From Malus domestica (taxonomy: Eukaryota; Streptophyta; Magnoliopsida; Rosales; Rosaceae), in assembly GCF_042453785.1 (NCBI RefSeq), contig NC_091675.1:8940501-9004500 (forward strand): a stretch of DNA of 64,000 bases. The letters run 5' to 3'. The notes beneath the pieces were generated by a model. It had not been told where the DNA came from and made no database searches. It saw only the letters and a list, made by a program, of their open reading frames with translations. Positions 32,831-43,004 of this stretch are shown here, piece after piece. The position numbers and the translations under genes are program-made. How positions within the stretch are numbered: the stretch's first letter is position 1; each line of letters begins with the position of its first letter.

Positions 32831-34560
32831 TTGTCAGCACCTGTCACACGCACACTCAGTTTTGCGGAAATTATGGGCATTCTGTCAAAGACTTCTGGGG
32901 AAGTAGAAAACACATGAATCTTACTGTTCAATCACCCACTTCCCACACGCAACAATAGCTCATGGGTACCACAGATAACTTTGCCAAAGTTCTCTGCCAA
33001 AGTTGAGCACGTGAAGCTTGCAGCTCCCACTACATCGCTCTGACCAAGAAGGGTAAAAGAATAGCAAAGAAACAGCACTAACAAAGTTTAGACCCATAAA
33101 TTTTGAAGGTCTAGCTACCATATTATTACCCACAAGGGTAAAGGAACAGTACCACTGCTGGATAATTGGAAAGTCCCTGTGTGTCAACCTCTGTGCTTCG
33201 TGGCAAGGTAGACTAGCAAACATGCCCAACCTTTACTCACATTCGAGAAAACACTCCCAATAAGATTGCTTGCTCCAAAATCGAAGAGGCACCGTCCTCC
33301 GAATCTCGAGAGCCAGACTCCCAACATGACTACTTTCTTAAAAATCGAAGAGAGGGTAAAGGAACAGTACCATTGCTGGATAATTGGAAAGTCCCTGTGT
33401 GTCAACCTCTGTGCTTCGTGGCAAGGTAGACTAGCAAACATGCCCAACCTTTACTCACATTCGAGAAAACACTCCCAACAAGATTGCTTGCTCCAAAATC
33501 GAAGAGGCACCGCCCTCCGAATCTCGAGAGCCAGACTCCCAACATGATTACTTTCTCAAAAATCGAAGAGACACTGCTCCCCGAATCTCGAGAGCCAGAC
33601 CCCCAGCATGATTGCTTTCTCAAAAATCGATGAGGCATCGTTCTCCGAATCAATCGAAGAGGCGCTCGCTTTCTCAAAAGCTGGGCTGCTCAGAGACCAC
33701 GAGGGCCGATCTCAGAAATCGAAGAGGCACCTACTTTTCTAGCCTTGTCAGCACCTGTCACACGCACACTCAGCTTTGCAGAAATTATGGGCATTCTGTC
33801 GAAGACTTCTGGTGAAGTAGAAAGCACATGAATCTTACTGTTCAATCACCCACTTCCCACACGCAACAATAGCTCATGGGTACCACAAATAACTTTGCCA
33901 AAGTTCTCTGCCAAAGTTGAGCACGTGAAGCTTGCAGCTCCCACTACATCGCTCTGACCAAGAAAGGTAAAAGAATAGCAAAGAAACAGCACTAACAAAA
34001 GTTTAGACACATAAATTTTGAAGGTCTAGCTACCATATTATTACCCACAACTGTAAAGGAACAGTACCACTGCTGGATAATTGGAAAGTCCCTGTGTGTC
34101 AACCTCTGTGCTTCGTGGCAAGGTAGACTAGCAAACATGCCCAACCTTTACTCACATTCGAGAAAACACTCCCAATAAGATTGCTTGCTCCAAAATCGAA
34201 GAGGCACCGTCCTCCGAATCTCGAGAGCCAGACTCCCAACATGACTACTTTCTCAAAATCGAAGAGAGGGTAAAGGAACAGTACCATTGCTGGATAATTG
34301 GAAAGTCCCTGTGTGTCAACCTTTGTGCTTCGTGGCAAGGTAGACTAGCAAACATGCCCAACCTTTACTCACATTCGAGACAACACTCCCAACAAGATTG
34401 CTTGCTCCAAAATCGAAGAGGCACCGCCCTCCGAATCTCGAGAGCCAGACTCCCAACATGATTACTTCCTCAAAAATCGAAGAGACACTGCTCTCCGAAT
34501 CTCGAGAGTCATACCCCCAGCATGATTGCTTTCTCAAAAATCGAAGAGGCATCGTTCTCC
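32741..34560. repeat. Nested tandem duplication (~920-base and ~217-base units)
   Basis: A unit of about 920 bases is repeated (32741-33664 and 33665 to about 34560). Inside each, a subunit of about 217 bases beginning TAAAGGAACAGTACCA is itself doubled (starts 33139, 33357, 34054 and 34271). The copies differ at scattered sites. This is satellite-like growth inside a transposon. Confidence 0.85.
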
Positions 34561-35966
34561 GAATCTCGAGAGCCAGATACCACAGACCACTTTTTCAAAG
34601 TGCTCTGACAGAGTTAAAACATGTGAAACTGGCAGCTCCCACTACCGTGCTATGACCAAGCAGGGTAAAGGAATAGCATTACTACTTATTGTTAGGGAGA
34701 CTCCTATATATGTCGACCTTCATCCCCAACGGACAGGCAGACCTGCAAAAATGCTCAACCCTTCATCATATCTGAGAGGGCACTCCCAACGAAGCCTTTC
34801 GAAATATTCAGCTTTCTTTCCCCCCGATAATACCTCTGCAAACAAGCTATACTAGAGCAAGAATATCTCATATCATCAGGGTTAAAAGCAAGAGTATCCC
34901 ATATCATGCTTTTTCCCTGTCTTTTCTTTTGGCCTTGTTTTTACCTGCAAGACAAGGAGAAAGAGAGCAATCAGTCAGCACTTGGAATCAAGCTCCCAGC
35001 CAGGAACTGACTGCCTGGAACCCCTTACCTGATTACTTACCTGGCATTGCTCTCGAGTACTCATCTTCAACATCTTATGTTTCCAGGGAAGATTCCGCAT
35101 CTGCTTGAGGAACAGATAGGGCAAGTGCGAAGGATACAAGGAAGCATGTGGAGACAAGCGTAACAGCACACGTGCCGATACATTCATTACTCTGTCAAAA
35201 GCAAAAGTATCCCATATCAGCAGGGTGGAACGTACTCTAGATTTGATGGACTTGTTTTGACCCTCAAATTCTTCAGTCGGCCTTATACTCTGGAGGAAAC
35301 CAGAAAACCCTCCAGCTCAGTTCAAGAATAAGCCTGTGGAAAGTTACTTCTTCAAAAGCAAAAGTATCTCATATCATCTCTTCTCATTTTTCTTCTCTTT
35401 ATCCTTCATGCTGCTGCAAGATGGGGAGAAGGTGAACAATCAGTCGGAGCTCTGATTGCTTACCTTGTCTGTCACCTCTTTCAGCAGACCCCCTAGCTCG
35501 GCGACTTGGGGGACTCCTACTACATGGTTTGTATCGCGCTTGACCAAGCCTGAAACTACAAGTAAGCTTCAAGTGAAATTGATACATTACCTTGTGCATC
35601 TCCACCAGTTAAAGATACCACCCCTGGATGGAGGAAGAGTACTTCCAGAGAAGATGCCACATCTACCTATGAGACAGATAAGGCAAGTCAAGACGACACC
35701 ACACTCCGATACTTAGAAGTTTCGTGACTACGAGATCATTCTCCCACAATATTTCCTAATGTCATTTGTACTAAATCATTCACTTGTACTCACTAAATGA
35801 GAGCTTGAACCTATGTACTTGTGTAAACCCTTCACAATTAATGAGAACTCTTCTATTCCGTGGACGTAGCCAATCTGGGTGAACCACGTACATCTTGTGT
35901 TTGCTTTCCTATCTCTATCCATTTATATACTTATCCACACTAATGACCGGAGCAATCTAGCGAAGA

Positions 35967-36581
35967 TCACAAAAAGCGATCGTTTTCGCTACCTAGGATC
36001 TATCTTGCAAGAGAACGGAGAATTAGATGGAGATCTCAACCATAGAATACGAGCTGGATGGAAAGAGTGCATCCGGCGTGTTGTGTGACCGTCGTAGGCC
36101 ACTGAAGCTCAAGGGAAAATTTTATAGGACGGCAATAAGGCTAGCGATGTTGTATGGCACAGAATGTTGGGTGGTGAAGCATCAACACGTACACAAAATG
36201 GGTGTAGCGGAGATGAGGATGCTTCGTGGGATGTGTGGGCACACGAGAAAGGATAAGATTGGGAATGAGGATATCCGAGGTAAAGTAGGAGTAGCCGAAA
36301 TTGTAGGAAATATGAGAGAAAATCGGCTCCGGTGATTTTGAACATGTGCAAAGAAGGCCGACTGACGCTCCGGTTCGAAGATGTGACTACGGGACAGAGG
36401 TTCAGGGCCGAAGGGGTAGAGGAAGACCTAGGACAACTTTGGAAGAGACTCTAAGAAAAGACTTAGAGTACTTGGATCTAACGGATGACATGACACAAAA
36501 CCGAGCGCAATGGCGTTCTAGGATTCATATAGCCGACCCCACTTAGTGGGAAAAGGCTTTGTTGTTGTTGTTGTTGTTGTT
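35967..36581 (+). pseudogene. RTE-type LINE 3' end, copy 2, with (TTG)n tail
   Basis: The segment matches 30936-31517 of LINE copy 1 at roughly 95 percent, with a 9-base deletion near 36060. It has a broken frame (stop near 36333). It runs through [10 protein letters not shown] to RAQWRSRIHIADPT and ends GGGAAAAGGCTTTG(TTG)n directly at the outer target duplication. Confidence 0.88.
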
Positions 36582-36582
36582 G
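36559..36582 (+). repeat. (TTG)n LINE tail
   Basis: About seven TTG units at the LINE 3' end, the usual tail of plant RTE elements. Confidence 0.9.
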
Positions 36583-36929
36583 ATACAAGTCGGAAATAAT
36601 ATCCAATACGAGAATGTGCATGAAGATTTTGCACAAGAAATTAACAAGAAGTTGACAGATGCCCTCGGATTGGAACATTGGGCAAATTATCGGGACCAAA
36701 TTCCATGCAATTGAAAATATAGGTACGGAATTGAATCTTTGTAGATGTATTTTAACAGGAAGCATAGAATCAACTGTAATTTTTACATGAAAGATTGGAG
36801 AAACAACTGTAATTTTCAATACTGACGATAATTTTTTTTCAGAAACACAACATATTGGAACCAAAACGTACAGTTTCCTCACGAACCCCGAAAGGTTGAA
36901 CAAAAATTTGATGGATTACATACTTGAAC

Positions 36930-39239
36930 TCATTTCAGCTTAGATTTTGAAGACCTTTGAAGAGGCTTTGCAATGGGCCTTGCTGCAGGTGCACTTCTTG
37001 CAGCAGCCTTCTTCATATTATACTTTACAGACGAGAAAGCAGCGATTACAGCAATGAGCATGGTTGGGTAGACAAACACAGCTTTTGTAGGGTCTGTGTT
37101 CACGGGCTTTCCGAGAATCCCTTCTTTGATGAGGCCCCAGAGAACTAGAAGCATCCCGAACATGCTCATCCTCCCTCGTTTTAGAATTCCCACAAGAGCT
37201 CCAGCCACAGCGAAGTAACTTCCAGCTAGAACCTGGTGAATTTATCGAAAAACAGATATTAGATTACTACTTCAGATTGTCAAACATGAAATCCTATTGG
37301 TTTGCTAGTGCTGATATTGAACTCTATGTGAACTCTAGGGCATATCTAATGCCCGTCCAAGGAAAATCGCGGGAGAGGAAATTTCAGCCAGGTACTTTAG
37401 TATGAATATGGATCCTAGATGCAAACCATCTGCGTAAAAGAATCCCTTGACAGCATAGAACAAAGTATAAAACAATTACTCAATCATCTGATTTTCCTAA
37501 GTTAACTCAGGTTCCTATCATACTCATTAATCATTATCAATCCAACTGGATAAGAAAATTAACCTTCCTAAAGTAGACACGACTCCCAGTCATAGTTGGA
37601 AAATTGAGTGGAAAAGAATACAAATAGAACCAAAAAGTAATAATTCGTAAGACAGCAACACTGAATAAACAAGAAATTGGAGGCTTCCTCGATATAGAAT
37701 TTGAATATCCATTTAAACAACGGAAAGGGGAAAGTGTCAGTTGAGAAATAGAACCTCTAAGCGCTGGAGATCAGTAACCGGAGAGGCTTCCTTTGCACTA
37801 GTCAAGTTATAGACTTCCAATAGGTTATTCCAACTTGGGACAGTCATGTTTTTTGCAAGTCCATTTGCAACAGCTCCGGGGTAGAGGAGGGCCTTAACTG
37901 CAGCAGCAGGAAAGATTTCACTTGCAATCAGCTGGGAAGATGTGACATGCAACGGTGTGGTACACATGCCAGATCTGCATGGAACTCTGTAACAATAGAA
38001 AAGGAAGAGACAGAAAATTATCAAGACGAACACAGAGAGTTATAATTTTCCTTTTTCTTCTAAATGCATCTGCACAGGCATTAAATGAACAAAGATTTTA
38101 AATGATTTTGATTTTCTTCTTCTGATCAAGACTATCCAGAGGAACAAAGTGTCTTTTGAACTAAGATGAAAATGGTGCTCAATTATGATACGAAAAGGTA
38201 CTTAACGGTCACCACCCATGCAGATGCAATGAGAGAATAGATGCGTGGAGGAGATAAATTCAGAACAGAGTAAAAACAAGTTATGAGCATGTGTATGAAG
38301 TATGTACTAAACAAGAAAGCCAAAAAGGATGCATAATCCTTCAGTAAATAATGGAGGTTCAAAGAACAAAATAGATATCGTATTACATGAATACTAAAAC
38401 TTAACAGCTCAATACCAATACAATATATCAGTTCAAATAAATACACTGCGGAACACCTAAAATTCCCAAATAAGTTTTCTACCACGGGAATCAACCTCCA
38501 TTTCCAGATCAATACAGGTTCCACATGAACCTATAAATATGGATGCTTGAAAATCAACGCAATCCTACCCGCTTCTCAGAAATAAGTTCCCTAAAGAAGT
38601 ACTTTCAGTAAATATACACTTCCTCTGAGCACAAGTCAACTCTCACTACGCCTATCTCAGTTCATCCACTGCTGTAAATTGTCTGATCCAGATTCCGAAT
38701 GGTTTTAAGTGAGAGGTGTATCAATTCAACTGCTAAACTAAATCCCTTTTTGCAGATCCAAAAGCCAAACTCCGGGTATCACAAATTTCAATCGACCAAT
38801 CTAAAACAAATAATATACTTAATCCTTCAGAAAAATCTAAGTCCAAATCAACAATACGGTCCCAATAGCTTCAAAATGTGCATCCAAATTCCAGATAAAC
38901 CCACAGAGGGTTTCAAACTTTAACCAACCGAGATTCGATAAACCGAAAAACTACCAATTACCCAGATGCAAAAACATGGAAATTAGCAAAATAAAGCAAA
39001 CCCAGATAGCCAAGCAAGTTGAACAACTAGGGATTATATCAAAATTAGAAGAAAATTACACAGATTTGGATACAGAGAGTGTGGGGATTAATGGAGTGAG
39101 AACTGGAGTACCTGAAAAGCGGGATCTGAAGAATGATGAGGAAGAAGTAGACGCGAGAGGCGATCGCTGAGATGCTGTTTATCCATCCCTTTGACGATTT
39201 TGATGATGCGGATGACGATGGAGATGGAGCCGTTGCCAT
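36930..39239 (-). CDS. Conserved plant membrane protein of unknown function, three exons
   Basis: The exons are 39239-39112, 37986-37755 and 37232-36930. Each joint has GT-AG ends and keeps frame, giving 220 residues. The start MATAPSPSSSASSKSSKGW is Ser-rich. A helix follows (SRVYFFLIILQIPLF), then a loop with CRSGMC and a region SEIFPAAAVKALLYPGAVAN. Helices at SYFAVAGALVGIL, MLLVLWGLIKEGIL and YPTMLIAVIAAFSSV come next, and the tail is basic (KKAAARS to KSKLK). No enzyme motif is seen. The position beside OCP3 and HY5 suggests it is the counterpart of Arabidopsis At5g11280, an uncharacterised protein. That link is inferred from gene order. The basic cytosolic-looking tail is KK-rich, and the location is probably an endomembrane. 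Confidence 0.82.
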
Positions 39240-39845
39240 ATTTTCGGTTTACTTCAGACAAAAACTATGACAGAAACGAGTTATGAGACTCACTTTGGTA
39301 TGGTAGAATTATTATTGGTGCTCGTTTCTGTGGACGGCAAAACCAAAACGACGGAGTTCTGCTCCAACGCAGCGTCGTTTGTCTTTGAAGAAGCGGTTTC
39401 GGGGCCTTTGGGGCCGGCTAAACTAACATTTTACCAACTCAAGTTTGTGTTGATTTTTAAACTATACCGGCGGATTTTTATTTTCTCATATTACACTTTT
39501 AAGTTAAAAATTAAAATAGCATAAATTTGTGTGTTTTCATACATTTTTATTTTACAGCCCTTATTACAAAGTGATTTAAAAAATCGACAGTTGAATGTTG
39601 TATGTAACTTGAATTATTAAGTGAGATACAACATTTGTAAATCATACCTGTATTTTTTACAACGTGATCGTCTCATCTTTCACTACGTACGATGGGGTAG
39701 GTGTTAAATTGATTTTTATATAAATTTTTACTGCTTTCTTAATTTGTAATGAGTCTCAAAATAACAATTAATCACATAATTTGACATAAATAATGTGGTG
39801 ACCATAAAAAAGTTAGAAATCTAGTATTTATTAATGAATTCGGGT
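39240..39845. other. Intergenic region, putative promoter of the membrane-protein gene
   Basis: AT-rich after 39430. No gene is visible. Confidence 0.4.
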
Positions 39846-39997
39846 TCTTTTGTGAGGATTCTCGAGATCCGTGAATCATATATGTCCACTGTATATCGTA
39901 TGGTCAAAAATCATACAAACAGTACTTGACATAAACTGACCGTACGATATATGATGAACGGACATGTTTTATAAATCTCCAGATTCTCACCAAAAAG
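39846..39997. mobile_element. Hairpin MITE-like inverted repeat upstream of OCP3
   Basis: Arms of about 61 bases (39846-39906 and 39936-39997) pair imperfectly around a 29-base loop. The best match is TATATCGTAYGGTCA against its complement. It has no coding content, and a target duplication is not clear. Confidence 0.6.
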
Positions 39998-40398
39998 ATC
40001 CGAAGAGGATCATGTTGGTTTATTAATTTAACCCAAGAATAGAAAGACCATTGACGAAAAACATAAAATGATGCGATTTTGTAAAAATGCAATATGAGAA
40101 TTGCGTTATTTTCCCCAAGAGGAGTAGAAGGTAATTAGCGCTATAGGCTAAAGCCTAGCCTACAGCATACTGAAGCTTTAGCACGAAACGCGCGAAAGTA
40201 CGGTCGTTTTGAATACGCTATACAGTTTACACGGACACTGGGAAATAAGTAGATAAATCCTGAACCCAGAGGCAGAAAGGCGGCGCTGGTTATTTCATCG
40301 GCGTTCGGGCAGGAAGCGGTGTGGTTCTGCGACCTTTAAAACGGTACCGTTTGGCGGCAAAAACATACCCATCCCGTATTCTTTGTACTTACAGCAAA
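39998..40398 (+). promoter_or_regulatory. Putative OCP3 promoter and 5' leader
   Basis: The 400 bases before the OCP3 ATG. The last 150 are GC-richer, and the reading frame is open upstream of the ATG without an earlier in-frame ATG after 40321. No clear TATA box is seen. Confidence 0.35.
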
Positions 40399-42146
40399 AT
40401 GGCTTTCGCTTCGGCGCTCAACACACCCAAGGGGCTTCACTTTCTACCGTTGCCGTCTTCCCTCAGAGAACGGCCACCCACCAATCTAGTACTACCACGT
40501 CATTTTCCGACTCGGTTTTCTTCCACGCTCGCCTTGGCTCGCCGCCGGAACCACCGCGCCGAAGTCGCGCCCTCCAAAACGAAGATAAGGAAGGTAAGAA
40601 CTCAGAAATGAGCTTTTTTGTAAAGTGCTTTCTCTGTTTTGAAAAAAGCTGAAATTCTGCTTTTGAATTGTGGTTAAATGTAGAAAATTTTGGGGAAGAA
40701 GGAGGTAAAGGAGGCGGAGGTGGAGGTGGAGGAGGAGGATGTGAATGAGGATGCGATAGATGCGCTATTTAGGCTGCTGGAGGAGGATCTCAAAAACGAC
40801 GACGCATCGTTTGACGACGAGGATTTAACGGAAGAAGAGCTGGCGAAGCTCGAACAGGAAGTTGCAGAGGCACTGGGAATTGACGGTGACGACGATGATG
40901 TTGATGACGACGATGACGATGATGAAGAGGAGGATGATGACGACGACGACGTTGTTGTTGAGAGCTATGCCGAAGAAGAAGAAGAAGAAGATGATGATGA
41001 TGATGATGATGAAGATGAGGAGGAGGAGGAAGAGGAAAGTCCGGTGAAGTTGAAGACTTGGCAGCTGCGGAGATTGGCGGCGGCTTTGAAAGTTGGTCGG
41101 CGCAAAACCAGCGTAAGTGTTTCCGTTTGTCTTTGAATATGAGATTTTGTATGATGAATATGTGAAAAGTTGTGTAATTGTTCATAATTTTCAAACATTT
41201 ACTGTACTGGAGACGAAATTGAAGATAAAGGATGCTTCATATCCTGCTAGATATTGATTCTTTGATTCGAAAATAAGTTTTCGAGTTCTAAGGAGGCCGA
41301 GGAAACATGGCGATTATAGGCGTGAGTGCTCAAAATTACAAACCCAAGTTCGTAATCGAAGTGTGGATGAATGAGAAATAGATAGGAAAAACATATTTTT
41401 CTATTACTTGGTAGTCAAAAATAGATAACCAAGTTATGTAAACTCTGGTTTAGTATTCGTGGAAATTTGCTTCCCGATATTTGGGGGTTTTTCGTTATGC
41501 TGGCAAGTGTGATACTGTAATCAATTTCAATTTTCGCTTTTCCTTTTTGTTGCAGATAAAAACTCTTGCAGCTGAGCTTTGCCTTGACAGGGCTGTTGTT
41601 CTCGAATTGCTTCGTGAACCCCCTCCAAGTCTTTTGATGATGTGTGCTGCTTTACCTGATGAACCTGCTACAGTGATATCTGTGTCCCAAACAAAGTCTG
41701 TAGAAACTGTTGTGGAAACAACTCGAGAAACCGTGGTGGAAACGGCTACAGATTCTGTAAAGCTTGAACCTGCAGTGAAGGTGCCTGTTCATGTCAGGCA
41801 ACAAAAGTTTTCTGCTCAAAAGAGACTGAAGAAAGCGCAAGTTGAAACCCTTGAAAGCGTTTATAGAAAAACAAAGCGGCCCACTGTAAGTGAATGTTTT
41901 ATGCTGATTGATTTTGAACGATATAATGCACTTTCATTTGATATTTGAGTTAAAGGAACTTGTTCGCGATTTCCTCATGCTCTGTATGTTTGATATGTGA
42001 TACAGAATGCAATGGTCAGCAGCATAGTGCATGTGACAAACCTTCCCCGCAAAAGAGTTGTGAAATGGTTTGAAGACAAACGTTCTGAGGAAGGCGTTCC
42101 AGATTCTCGGGTTCCCTATCAACGGCCTGCCCCTAATACTGTCTAG
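40399..42146 (+). CDS. OCP3: Overexpressor of cationic peroxidase 3, homeodomain-related plastid protein
   Basis: Four exons (40399-40593, 40684-41112, 41556-41885, 42006-42146) all join in phase 0 and give 364 residues. The N-terminus (MAFASALNTPKGL, then basic and Ser-rich) looks like a chloroplast transit peptide. Residues about 69-185 are very acidic with long Asp/Glu runs. The stretch SPVKLKTWQLRRLAAALKVGRRKTS, the IKTLAAELCLDRAVVLELLR block and the C-terminal homeodomain-like segment (FSAQKRLKKAQVETLESVY, VTNLPRKRVVKWFEDKR) match OCP3. In Arabidopsis OCP3 restrains jasmonate-linked defence and cationic peroxidase expression. It has been placed in chloroplasts, where it affects RNA editing. 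HY5 lies 3.5 kb downstream, as in Arabidopsis (from memory). Confidence 0.92.
40860..41040 (+). repeat. (GAT/GAA/GAG)n coding repeat in OCP3
   Basis: Imperfect trinucleotide repeat encoding runs of Asp and Glu in exon 2. It is a likely length polymorphism. Confidence 0.85.
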
Positions 42147-42625
42147 TGAACCGATGTATAAATCAGGTACTTAAATGTTTATAATGACATCTGATAGGGT
42201 TTAGGTCTCACCTTATTTTTGTTTTTGTAACATCTGTGTTGGCCTCGGGCTAGCTCGATGATGACGGGGTGGGGACAAAATTTGGATTAGGGAATGTTAG
42301 CTCGGATTATGGTTTCATTCACATCCAATGTACCCAAAAGAAAAAGATTAGCTGAATGAAGTCTTCCCTTAGTTCGAAATAATATTTGGTATCAGAAAAC
42401 GTTGGTAATGAAAAATATTTGACCTCTAATCTTCTTCGTTTGCCTAGAGAGAGCTTTGATCTTACACTAAAAGACATAAACAGAATATGTTTACAACATT
42501 AGTTTAATAGAAGCAACAACTTCAAGCATAAGATTAGACCGATCGAAAGCGTGTTATTCGTTTAGATGCCATCCCCTGACCTCTTTCGGTTTCTTCTCCC
42601 CTTGGAATCTTCTCTCTTCCTCTCT

Positions 42626-42634
42626 TATATATAA
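42626..42634 (+). promoter_or_regulatory. TATA box of the small FRRQGSSG gene
   Basis: TATATATAA lies 86 bases before the ATG at 42720, a plausible distance for a TATA box with a short leader. Confidence 0.55.
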
Positions 42635-42719
42635 TAGCCTAATCATCTAGATTGGTATTACCACAATTCCTGCACAAACCAAATACCATCACAAGTTCAC
42701 GACTGTCCAAGAGAAGGCC

Positions 42720-43004
42720 ATGGCAACGTTAGCAAGGTCTGCATCCACATTTAGGAGGCAAGGATCGTCGGGGTTGATATGGGACGATAAGTTAGTGTTG
42801 CAAAGAGAGGGAGGCAGGGCCGACTCAAGAGAGCTGAGGCCCTGCCAAAGTGCCAAACCCGGTGGACTCGAGGCCTATAGCCATTCAAATGCATCACTCG
42901 CTGCATGCCCCCGTAGCCGTTCTGTCCCAACCAAGAACCCTAATTCTTTCAAAAGCAAATTCTTGAAAATGTTTCATGCTCTTTTCCGAAAATCCGATGC
43001 ATGA
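42720..43004 (+). CDS. Small FRRQGSSG-motif protein (MAPK-substrate-like family)
   Basis: A single-exon frame of 94 residues begins MATLARSASTFRRQGSSGLI followed by WDD. This N-terminal signature (SxSFRRQGSSGxxWDD) is shared by a small plant family. It includes Arabidopsis At1g15400 and At1g80180, described as MAP kinase substrates. The middle is polar, and the tail FKSKFLKMFHALFRKSDA is basic and amphipathic, which may give membrane contact. It is intronless and has a good TATA box upstream. Family membership is seen from the motif. The kinase link is by analogy. Confidence 0.65.
   Translation: MATLARSASTFRRQGSSGLIWDDKLVLQREGGRADSRELRPCQSAKPGGLEAYSHSNASLAACPRSRSVPTKNPNSFKSKFLKMFHALFRKSDA

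Larger units (their letters stand above)
31518..35966 (+). mobile_element. Non-autonomous LTR-type element (LARD-like), rearranged
   Basis: This 4.4 kb has no gag, protease, reverse transcriptase or integrase. Near the right end CCGTGGACGTAGCC and GAACCACGTACATC (35860-35893) match the motif usually found late in plant LTRs in sense orientation. The segment ends ...GATCAC, so a plus-sense 3' LTR probably ends near 35966. I see no matching LTR at the left. The interior holds nested tandem repeats and an ORF on the minus strand. About 31790-35350 corresponds, inverted, to about 18640-21150 in the gag-bearing element. Confidence 0.65.
29131..36596 (+). mobile_element. Composite insertion: LINE - LTR-type element - LINE, one outer duplication
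   Basis: GATACAAGTTGGAAA (29131-29145) and GATACAAGTCGGAAA (36582-36596) match at 14 of 15 positions. They sit exactly at the 5' truncation point of the first LINE copy and after the (TTG)n tail of the second. The whole 7.4 kb therefore behaves as one LINE insertion site. Inside are LINE copy 1 (29146-31517), a non-autonomous LTR-type element (31518-35966) and LINE copy 2 (35967-36581). Confidence 0.75.

Noticed and set aside
33139-34490. Regular direct repeats that could suggest a CRISPR-like array
   Set aside because: The repeats are long (about 217 bases), contiguous and in a plant transposon. There are no short spacers or cas genes.
40790-41194. Minus-strand His/Ser-rich open frames opposite OCP3
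   Set aside because: They are the antisense reading of the GAT/GAA/GAG repeat in OCP3 exon 2.
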